Of a stretch of 5,162 nucleotides of DNA, positions 1 through 4,418 are shown in pieces. Source of the DNA: Terriglobales bacterium (lineage in GTDB: Bacteria; Acidobacteriota; Terriglobia; Terriglobales; Acidobacteriaceae). Under the pieces are notes generated by a model that worked only from the letters and a program-made list of their open reading frames with translations, was not told the origin of the DNA and made no database searches. Position numbers and translations under genes: made by a program. Location: the NCBI GenBank assembly GCA_015655365.1, contig JAATFE010000043.1, positions 1-5,162 on the forward strand, read 5' to 3'. Within the stretch, counting starts at the first letter, position 1; every line of letters starts with the position of its first letter.

Positions 1-705
1 CAGCGCCACCACCGGCAAAGCTGCAATGTGCGAGGCCGCCGCCACGGCAAAGAGCACCGTCAGCAGCACGATGCGCGGACGCCACTTGCGCCTGGGGCCT
101 TGCATGGCATGGGCCACGCCGATGCAGGTGTAGACGCCGCCATAAACGCCGAGAGCCGCCAGGATTTCGGCATTCGGCGCTACGCAGGCCTTGAGCACGG
201 CGGGAGAAAAGCAGTAGAGCGTCAGCGCCGTGTAGCCGCCCAGGTTGCCGTAGAGCCGCCGCGTCACCCACCACAGGCCACCGCCCAGCACGACCCCGGC
301 CAGCAGGAAGGGCAGGCGCAACAGGAGCAGGATGTGGGTGAGTTGGTGGCGCAGCTCCCATGCACTGATTTCGCCGCCGACCTGGAAGACGCGATCCTCG
401 GGCTTGCGGAACTGGTCCAGCCCGCGCTCCAGCAGCAGGTTCAGAGTCAGCGGCAATCCGGCCAGCCGGTAGCCCAGAATGCCATCGTGAATATTGCCGC
501 AGGTGGTGAAGTAGCCGGCCAGGGGCGAAGGCCGTTCCCATGTTTCCCGCCCGCAGCGCGCGTATTGGTAATCGCGATCGGTCAGCGTTTGGCGGCTGGT
601 GAGCCACAATCCCTGCGCCAGAAACAACAGCAGCAACCCCGCGGCAATGCGCTGCGGCAGGTTGAAGCGGAAGCGGCGGAGACGGGCAAACCGGTGGGTG
701 GTCAT
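1..705 (-). CDS. Polytopic membrane protein, GT39/PMT-like (GT-C) glycosyltransferase candidate, 3' truncated by window
   Basis: Reading the minus strand from the ATG at 705 gives 235 codons without a stop, and the frame stays open at the window edge, so only the N-terminal part is visible. It begins MTTHRFARLRRFRFNLPQRI: a basic cytoplasmic N-terminus, then a hydrophobic segment at about residues 20-36. A roughly 85-residue loop follows, presumably extracytoplasmic, and then about four more membrane segments at about 122-146, 154-172, 180-200 and 211-235. The loop start, around residues 41-57 (LTDRDYQYARCGRETWE), resembles the acidic first-loop motif of GT-C transferases (PMT, ArnT, GT39 families), which act on lipid-linked sugars at the membrane. 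The SPAVLKACVAPNAEILAA stretch resembles the segment these families carry in the third or fourth helix. Function and substrate are inferred from topology and weak motif resemblance; an unassigned membrane protein remains possible. No Shine-Dalgarno is visible. The gene is divergent from the GH43 gene. Confidence 0.7.
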   Translation of the reverse strand, partial: MTTHRFARLRRFRFNLPQRIAAGLLLLFLAQGLWLTSRQTLTDRDYQYARCGRETWERPSPLAGYFTTCGNIHDGILGYRLAGLPLTLNLLLERGLDQFRKPEDRVFQVGGEISAWELRHQLTHILLLLRLPFLLAGVVLGGGLWWVTRRLYGNLGGYTALTLYCFSPAVLKACVAPNAEILAALGVYGGVYTCIGVAHAMQGPRRKWRPRIVLLTVLFAVAAASHIAALPVVAL

Positions 706-846
706 AATCTGGAGGACCCAATCAGTTTAAACGCCCTCCCTTGCATTCGCGCCAAAACCCGTTCGCAACCGCTGTGCGATGAATCGCCGACTTGCCGACT
801 TGCTGGCTTTACGCCTCCATCCGCCCGCCGGTAAACTGGCTCCGCC
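706..846. promoter_or_regulatory. Divergent intergenic/promoter region
   Basis: These 141 bp separate two divergently transcribed genes and must contain both promoters. The palindrome GTTTAAAC lies at 725-732; on the minus strand it yields TAAACT ending 18 nt before the ATG of the membrane-protein gene. On the plus strand TAAACT at 832-837 lies 9 nt before the GH43 ATG. A perfect 8-bp tandem duplication, GCCGACTT, is at 786-801 and could be an operator or chance. No recognisable regulator site and no Shine-Dalgarno for either gene was seen. Confidence 0.5.
832..837 (+). promoter_or_regulatory. Candidate -10 box (TAAACT) of the GH43 gene
   Basis: TAAACT fits the bacterial TANNNT -10 pattern and ends 9 nt before the ATG at 847, so transcription would start only 2-3 nt before the start codon or at it. 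No convincing -35 hexamer lies 16-18 nt upstream, and no Shine-Dalgarno precedes the ATG. The same arrangement occurs upstream of ruvB. This is an inference from sequence pattern only. Confidence 0.3.
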
Positions 847-2376
847 ATGCTAACCCGCCGCCGTTTTGTCTGGAACACCGCCGCTGCCGCCGCCGCTTTG
901 GCTCTTCTGCCCTCAACCCGCTTCGCCCTGGCGCAATCGGCCGGCACCTATCGCAATCCCCTGCTTGGCGGCGACCATCCCGACCCCAGCCCCATCCGCG
1001 TGGGCAACGGCTTCTACCTCACGCACTCCAGCTTCGACTACGCGCCGGGGCTGCTCGTCTGGCACTCGCGCGATCTAGTCAACTGGACTCCCGTAGCCGC
1101 CGCCCTGCGCCGCTACTACGGCATCGTCTGGGCGCCCTATCTGTGCGAGTACCAGGGCCATTTCTACATCTACTTCCCGGCCGGCGGACAGTTGCAAGTG
1201 GTCCACGCCGAAAAGCCCGAAGGCCCGTGGAGCGAACCCATTGAGCTCGGAATCAAAGCCATCGACCCGGCGCACATTGCCGAGGGCGGACGGCGGTTTC
1301 TCTACATGGCAGGCGGCAAAGTGGCCGAACTCACCGCCGACGGGCTGGCGGTGAAGACGCCGCCGCGCACGGTGTTCGAGGCCTGGCCCATGCCCGCCAA
1401 CATCCGCATGGAATGCACCTGCCTGGAAGGGCCAAAAGTTCTGGAACACAATGGCTGGTTCTATCTCAACGTGGCCGAGGGCGGCACGGCCGGACCCGCC
1501 ACCAGCCATGCCGTAGTTTCCGCGCGCAGCCGCCACGCCGAAGGGCCCTGGGAGTTTTCGCCCTACAACCCCGTGGTCCACACCGGCTCGCGCGACGACC
1601 GCTGGCTCTCACTGGGCCACGGCCGCCTGGTGGATACGCCGGACGGCAAGTGGTACATGACCGTTCATGCTTACGAAAACGGCTACCGCACCCTGGGCCG
1701 CCAACTGATGCTTCTGCCCATCGAGTGGACGGTCGACGGCTGGTTCCGCGTGCCCGCCGGCCTCACCGCCGACGCTGCCCTGCCGTTGCCCGTTCCCGGC
1801 GCAAATCAACAGCCTTTTGCGGACCCCTCGGACGACTTCACCAAGCCCGAGCTCGGCTTGCAGTGGGCGTTCTGGCGGGAATACGACCCGACGCGCTTCA
1901 CCACCGGGACGGGCGCGCTCACGCTCCAGGCCCGCGGCAAGTCGCTGAACGAGACGCCGGTTCTGACGAGCCCGGTGGGCGGCCATTCGTACACCGTCGA
2001 AGTCGATGTGGAAGTGGAACCGGGCTGCACCTCGGGTCTTGTGCTCTTCTACAACCCGGAGCACTCCACGAGCATTCTGCTCTCGCCGGAGGGCATCTCT
2101 GCCCGGCTGGCCAGCGGCAGCACCCACAGCCACCGCGAAAAGGGCGCCACCCGCGCCACGCTGCGCATCGTCAACGACCGGGAGGAGATCGACTTCTACT
2201 ACCGTCTGCCGGGCCAGCCCTGGCGGCGCACGGAAGAGTCGGCGGAGATTGCCGGAATGAACCACAACGTGCTGGGCGGTTTTCTGGATGTGCGGCCCGC
2301 CCTGTGCGCTTATGGGACGGGAAAGGCGACCTTCCGCGGCTTCAAGTATTGGCCGGAGGTGCGGGTGCCGGCCTAG
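847..2376 (+). CDS. Tat-exported glycoside hydrolase family 43 (beta-xylosidase/arabinofuranosidase-like) with C-terminal beta-sandwich domain
   Basis: This complete 509-residue protein is probably an exported enzyme cleaving xylosidic or arabinosidic bonds of plant hemicellulose or related polysaccharides. The N-terminus carries a twin-arginine signal (T-R-R-R-F-V-W, residues 3-9), an alanine/leucine-rich core and a likely ALA cleavage site after residue 29. The five-bladed propeller catalytic domain spans about 34-315. All three GH43 catalytic acids can be placed by motif: the base Asp46 in HPDPSP, the pKa-modulating Asp140 in AIDPAH, and the acid Glu194 in CLEGPKV. Residues about 325-505 look like the C-terminal beta-sandwich (GH43_C2-type) found in XynB-like enzymes, with DDFTKPELGLQWAFWREYDP at its start and SYTVEVDVEVEP further on. 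The Tat signal supports the ATG at 847, although no Shine-Dalgarno is visible. Substrate specificity cannot be told from sequence. No transporter or regulator of sugar uptake is adjacent, so it does not sit in a visible utilisation locus. Confidence 0.93.
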   Translation: MLTRRRFVWNTAAAAAALALLPSTRFALAQSAGTYRNPLLGGDHPDPSPIRVGNGFYLTHSSFDYAPGLLVWHSRDLVNWTPVAAALRRYYGIVWAPYLCEYQGHFYIYFPAGGQLQVVHAEKPEGPWSEPIELGIKAIDPAHIAEGGRRFLYMAGGKVAELTADGLAVKTPPRTVFEAWPMPANIRMECTCLEGPKVLEHNGWFYLNVAEGGTAGPATSHAVVSARSRHAEGPWEFSPYNPVVHTGSRDDRWLSLGHGRLVDTPDGKWYMTVHAYENGYRTLGRQLMLLPIEWTVDGWFRVPAGLTADAALPLPVPGANQQPFADPSDDFTKPELGLQWAFWREYDPTRFTTGTGALTLQARGKSLNETPVLTSPVGGHSYTVEVDVEVEPGCTSGLVLFYNPEHSTSILLSPEGISARLASGSTHSHREKGATRATLRIVNDREEIDFYYRLPGQPWRRTEESAEIAGMNHNVLGGFLDVRPALCAYGTGKATFRGFKYWPEVRVPA

Positions 2377-2410
2377 GAGAGCGCATTCTTCCATGTTTTG
2401 AAGAGCGACC

Positions 2411-2444
2411 AGGACCCGCGCGGGAATGCGCCTGCCGCGGTCCT
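2411..2444 (+). terminator. Weak stem-loop downstream of the GH43 gene
   Basis: AGGACC (2411-2416) pairs with GGTCCT (2439-2444). The stem is extended by GCG (2418-2420) with CGC (2436-2438), across a bulged C and around a 15-nt loop. It starts 34 nt after the GH43 stop codon and lies before the ruvB promoter candidate, so it could end GH43 transcription. Only three T residues follow the stem, so it is not a canonical intrinsic terminator. Confidence 0.3.
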
Positions 2445-2449
2445 TTGGG

Positions 2450-2478
2450 TTGCAGCCGCCCCCCTGGCCCTTTAGACT
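2450..2478 (+). promoter_or_regulatory. Candidate sigma70-type promoter of ruvB (TTGCAG-17-TAGACT)
   Basis: TTGCAG at 2450-2455 and TAGACT at 2473-2478 are separated by the optimal 17 bp and retain the conserved TTG and TANNNT positions. The -10 box ends 9 nt before the ruvB ATG at 2488, which predicts a 5' leader of at most a few nucleotides. No Shine-Dalgarno is seen in that space, consistent with leaderless or near-leaderless translation. No LexA-like operator was recognised. Confidence 0.4.
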
Positions 2479-2487
2479 TCCTTCAGC

Positions 2488-3525
2488 ATGGCTATTGCCC
2501 GCGACAACACTCCGGATCGGCTGGTCAGCGCCTCGCGCGCTGAAGAAGAACAGGGTTTCGAGCTCAAACTGCGCCCCCGCTTGCTGGGCGAGTTCATCGG
2601 CCAGTCCAAGGCCAAGGAGCAGCTCGCCATCGCTCTGGAGGCGGCCAAATCCCGCGGCGAGGCGCTGGACCACGTGCTCCTGTTCGGGCCTCCGGGACTG
2701 GGCAAAACCACGCTGGCCACCATCATTGCCAACGAGCTCGACGTGGGCTTCCAACAGACCTCTGGGCCGGCCCTACAGATTCAAGGCGACCTGACCGCCA
2801 TCCTCACCAATCTGCGCGAGCGGCAGGTGCTTTTCCTCGATGAAATCCACAGGATGCAGCCGGTGCTGGAGGAAAAGCTCTACACCGCGCTCGAGGACTA
2901 CAAGCTCGACATCATCATTGGCCAGGGGCCGGCGGCACGGACCCACGTGATGGAGATCCGGCCTTTCACCTTCATCGGCGCCACCACCCGGCCCGGCTTG
3001 CTCTCTTCGCCCTTGCGGTCGCGCTTCGGCATTTTGCTGCGTCTGGAGTTTTATACGGAGGAGGAGCTTCGCTTCATCGTCACGCGCTCCGCCGAGGTGA
3101 TGCAGATCCCCATCGACCAGGACGGCGCGTCGGAGATCGCCTTGCGCTCCCGCGGCACACCGCGCATCGCCAACCGCTTGCTGCGCCGGGTGCGCGACTA
3201 CGCCCAGGTGCGCGGCAACGGCGAGATCGACCGGCCCACGGCCAACGCCGCCCTCACCCTGCTGGAAGTGGACGCGCACGGCTTCGACGAGATCGACCGC
3301 AAGCTGTTGCTGGCCATTATGGAGAAATACGACGGCGGACCCGTTGGCCTGAGCACGCTGGCCGCCACCCTGGCCGAGGAGGAGGACGCGCTGGAAGAAG
3401 TCTACGAGCCGTTCCTCATCCAGATCGGATTTTTGGACCGTACCCCGCGCGGACGCGTGGCGACGCGCCTCGCCTACGAGCATTTTGGGATCGCCATGCC
3501 GGGGCGGCAAGCGGGACTTTTTTAG
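2488..3525 (+). CDS. ruvB: Holliday junction branch migration ATP-dependent helicase RuvB
   Basis: This complete 345-residue protein has the usual family length. RuvB is the hexameric AAA+ motor that, with RuvA, drives branch migration of Holliday junctions in recombinational repair; RuvC then resolves the junction. Visible landmarks: Walker A GPPGLGKT (residues 67-74), Walker B LFLDEIHR (115-122), sensor 1 in FIGATTRPG (162-170), the arginine-finger segment SPLRSRFG (174-181), and sensor 2 in [18 protein letters not shown] (220-237). The C-terminal winged-helix DNA-binding domain covers about 260-335 and includes RTPRGRVAT (318-326). No key residue appears missing. The ATG at 2488 gives a normal N-terminus ([11 protein letters not shown] before the [12 protein letters not shown] motif) but lacks a Shine-Dalgarno. 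Neither ruvA nor ruvC is in this window; many bacteria keep ruvB apart from them. The stop codon follows a run of six T residues (3517-3522 region). Confidence 0.98.
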   Translation: MAIARDNTPDRLVSASRAEEEQGFELKLRPRLLGEFIGQSKAKEQLAIALEAAKSRGEALDHVLLFGPPGLGKTTLATIIANELDVGFQQTSGPALQIQGDLTAILTNLRERQVLFLDEIHRMQPVLEEKLYTALEDYKLDIIIGQGPAARTHVMEIRPFTFIGATTRPGLLSSPLRSRFGILLRLEFYTEEELRFIVTRSAEVMQIPIDQDGASEIALRSRGTPRIANRLLRRVRDYAQVRGNGEIDRPTANAALTLLEVDAHGFDEIDRKLLLAIMEKYDGGPVGLSTLAATLAEEEDALEEVYEPFLIQIGFLDRTPRGRVATRLAYEHFGIAMPGRQAGLF

Positions 3526-3533
3526 GGAACGAA

Positions 3534-3545
3534 GCGGAGTTAGCG
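3534..3545 (+). repeat. GCGGAGTTAGCG repeat unit, left copy
   Basis: This 12-mer lies 8 nt after the ruvB stop codon. It is exactly inverted at 4407-4418, just beyond the galU stop codon. Related units (GCGGAGTTTGC, GTGGAGTTTGC, GCGGAGCTTACGGAGTTAGC) occur between the two copies, so it appears to belong to a short repeat family. Confidence 0.6.
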
Positions 3546-3547
3546 GG

Positions 3548-3701
3548 GCTAGGTATCTGACCGCTTGAAGTTATACCAGCTTGGGCGCCCCAGGTCTGGG
3601 GTCCCCACGGATAGGTTTTCGTCCGTGGGGTGGAGGTCTCGCTTTTGAGACCTGGGAGAGCACGAACCCAAGGTACAAAATTAATTGGTCAAAGACCTAG
3701 C
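3548..3701. repeat. Large nested inverted-repeat element with alternative hairpins
   Basis: Complementary segments occur in mirror order. CTAGGTATCTGACC (3549-3562) matches the reverse complement of 3687-3700 at 12 of 14 positions. TTATACC (3571-3577) faces GGTACAA (3672-3678). TTGGG (3581-3585) faces CCCAA (3668-3672). CCCAGGTCT (3589-3597) pairs perfectly with AGACCTGGG (3648-3656). The apical hairpin is a perfect 9-bp stem, CCCCACGGA (3603-3611) with TCCGTGGGG (3622-3630), around a 10-nt loop. A competing perfect 7-bp hairpin, AGGTCTC (3634-3640) with GAGACCT (3647-3653), uses the same bases as the CCCAGGTCT pairing. The symmetry suggests a structured RNA, an attenuator, or a REP/MITE-like palindromic element. 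No ORF and no U-tract accompany it. Confidence 0.6.
3603..3630 (+). terminator. Perfect 9-bp GC-rich hairpin (apical hairpin of the nested element)
   Basis: CCCCACGGA and TCCGTGGGG form a perfect 9-bp stem around TAGGTTTTCG. It lies about 78 nt after the ruvB stop and could impede RNA polymerase, but no U-tract follows, so a classical intrinsic terminator is not supported. A role as a repeat or as part of a structured leader is equally possible. Confidence 0.35.
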
Positions 3702-3730
3702 GGAGTTTGCGATGTTAGTGGAGTTTGCAC
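3698..3730 (+). repeat. Two imperfect 18-bp tandem units (TAGYGGAGTTTGC)
   Basis: TAGCGGAGTTTGC at 3698-3710 recurs as TAGTGGAGTTTGC at 3716-3728, an 18-bp period with one change in the 13-nt core. Both resemble the GCGGAGTTAGCG unit seen after ruvB and near galU. They immediately precede the ribosome binding site region of the thioredoxin-like gene. Confidence 0.55.
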
Positions 3731-3748
3731 GATAGCAAGAGGTATTGC

Positions 3749-3755
3749 AGGAGGG
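3749..3755 (+). promoter_or_regulatory. Strong Shine-Dalgarno deciding the start at 3761
   Basis: AGGAGGG lies 5 nt before the ATG at 3761. This favours that ATG over the in-frame TTG at 3725, which would add 12 residues (MHDSKRYCRRAT) unlike the family N-terminus. It is the only strong Shine-Dalgarno seen in the window. Confidence 0.8.
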
Positions 3756-3760
3756 CAACG

Positions 3761-4318
3761 ATGGCACTTACTGAATCCACCATGCTGAAACTGGGCACCA
3801 CGGCTCCGGGCTTTGCACTGACCGACGTGGTTACGGGCAAGATCGTTCGTCGCGACGATGCGCGCGGGAAGAAAGCGCTGCTTGTCATGTTTATCTGCGC
3901 TCACTGTCCTTATGTGAAGCACATCCAGGAGGGCCTGGCGGCGCTGGGCAAGGACTACGCGGGCAAGAGCGTGAGCATTGTGGCCATAAGCAGCAACGAT
4001 GCGGTCACCCATCCCGACGACGATCCGGCCGGACTCAAGAAACAGGCGCAGACGTACGGCTTTGTTTTTCCGTATCTATACGACGAAACGCAGGCTGTGG
4101 CTCATGCTTACAAAGCTGCCTGCACGCCGGATTTCTTTCTCTTCGACAGCGAATTTCATTTGGTCTATCGCGGCCAGTTCGATTCGAGCCGCCCCGGCAA
4201 CGGAATTGCGGTCAGCGGCGAAGACCTGCGCACAGCGATTGACGAGGTTCTGGCCGGCAAGTCCGTGCCCACCGACCAGCGGCCCTCGATCGGATGCAAT
4301 ATCAAGTGGAAGGCGTAG
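3761..4318 (+). CDS. Thioredoxin/peroxiredoxin-like family protein (PRX_like1-type, CAHC motif)
   Basis: This complete 185-residue cytoplasmic protein has no signal peptide or membrane segment. It has the AhpC/TSA-type thioredoxin fold: the LGTTAPGFALTD opening (11-22), then a hydrophobic strand leading into the redox motif C46-A-H-C49, followed by PYVKHIQ; the cis-proline region T122-P123 follows C121 in AACTPDFFLFDS; and the family's C-terminal signature SIGCNIKWK (177-185 region) contains Cys179. Known relatives usually read CNHCPYVKHI, so Asn to Ala inside the CxxC is a mild variation. Proteins of this family are annotated as thioredoxin-family or peroxiredoxin-like; the physiological substrate is not established, and a role in thiol redox or peroxide reduction is inferred. 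Cys121 and Cys179 are additional candidates for redox or metal-binding residues. The gene stands alone, bracketed by repeats, and faces galU. By eye, its third codon positions are less GC-rich than those of its neighbours. Confidence 0.92.
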   Translation: MALTESTMLKLGTTAPGFALTDVVTGKIVRRDDARGKKALLVMFICAHCPYVKHIQEGLAALGKDYAGKSVSIVAISSNDAVTHPDDDPAGLKKQAQTYGFVFPYLYDETQAVAHAYKAACTPDFFLFDSEFHLVYRGQFDSSRPGNGIAVSGEDLRTAIDEVLAGKSVPTDQRPSIGCNIKWKA

Positions 4319-4330
4319 GGGAGCGGGGTT

Positions 4331-4348
4331 AGCCGCCGCTTCGCGGCT
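4331..4348 (+). repeat. Small perfect hairpin AGCCGC/GCGGCT after the thioredoxin-like gene
   Basis: AGCCGC (4331-4336) and GCGGCT (4343-4348) are perfect inverted arms around a 6-nt loop, starting 12 nt after the stop codon of the thioredoxin-like gene. It directly abuts the longer hairpin that follows and may contribute to transcription termination. Confidence 0.4.
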
Positions 4349-4406
4349 TGTTAGCGGAGCTTACGGAGTTAGCACGAAAAGCTAGCTCCGCGAACTCCGC
4401 CAACAA
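4348..4406. terminator. Long imperfect stem-loop between convergent genes, candidate bidirectional terminator
   Basis: The arms 4348-4373 and 4381-4406 are 26 nt each, with 21 Watson-Crick pairs, 2 T-G wobbles and 3 mismatches around the 7-nt loop ACGAAAA. The element fills the gap between the thioredoxin-like gene (plus) and galU (minus), the position expected for a shared terminator. Neither strand has a U-tract after the stem, so a rho-dependent or purely structural stop is more likely than a classical intrinsic one. Each arm carries two GGAG-containing units of the GCGGAGTTAGC repeat family, so the stem seems to have arisen from inverted copies of that repeat. Confidence 0.5.
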
Positions 4407-4418
4407 CGCTAACTCCGC
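4407..4418 (-). repeat. GCGGAGTTAGCG repeat unit, right inverted copy
   Basis: CGCTAACTCCGC is the exact reverse complement of the 12-mer at 3534-3545. It directly abuts the galU stop codon (4419-4421 on the minus strand). With the left copy it brackets an 885-bp segment containing the thioredoxin-like gene. Confidence 0.6.

Larger units (their letters stand above)
3526..3760. other. Repeat-rich non-coding region between ruvB and the thioredoxin-like gene
   Basis: No credible gene was found in these 235 bp. The stretch holds, in order, a GCGGAGTTAGCG repeat (3534-3545), a large nested inverted repeat (about 3548-3701), an AT-rich patch (3676-3686) that could host a promoter but shows no clear -35/-10 pair, two 18-bp imperfect tandem units (3698-3730), and the Shine-Dalgarno of the downstream gene. 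It could act as a ruvB terminator, a 5' leader of the thioredoxin-like gene, or a dispersed repetitive element. Confidence 0.7.

Noticed and set aside
28..834. Long plus-strand open frame of 268 codons overlapping the membrane-protein gene
   Set aside because: Its product is rich in Q, R, A and H with no domain, hydrophobic core or family resemblance. The minus-strand frame over the same DNA encodes convincing membrane helices, so this is a shadow frame of high-GC DNA.
1413..2543. Plus-strand frame of 376 codons inside GH43
   Set aside because: It is an arginine- and proline-rich alternate-frame translation of GH43 without any family resemblance; GH43 itself has all its catalytic residues in the other frame.
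1609..2754. Minus-strand open frame of 381 codons across the end of GH43 and the start of ruvB
   Set aside because: It runs antisense to two clearly recognised genes, spans their intergenic gap, and encodes a low-complexity product with no recognisable motif.
2773..3510. Minus-strand frame of 245 codons antisense to ruvB
   Set aside because: It lies entirely inside ruvB, and the product is a compositionally biased shadow with no recognisable domain.
3497..3522. Intrinsic terminator overlapping the ruvB stop codon (short GC stem followed by six T residues)
   Set aside because: The stem TGCC/GGCA is only 4 bp with a 5-nt loop, and 10 nt separate it from the T-run, so it would not form a functional terminator.
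3671..3690. AT-rich patch as a promoter of the thioredoxin-like gene
   Set aside because: Although it is the most AT-rich spot in the gap, no -35 and -10 pair with acceptable spacing could be identified.
3534..3730. Repeats around 3534-3730 as a CRISPR array
   Set aside because: The units are too short and degenerate, spacing is irregular, there are no uniform unique spacers, and no cas genes are nearby.
3725..3760. Upstream TTG start for the thioredoxin-like protein
   Set aside because: The additional 12 residues overlap the Shine-Dalgarno and do not resemble the family N-terminus; the ATG at 3761 with AGGAGGG 5 nt upstream is far better.
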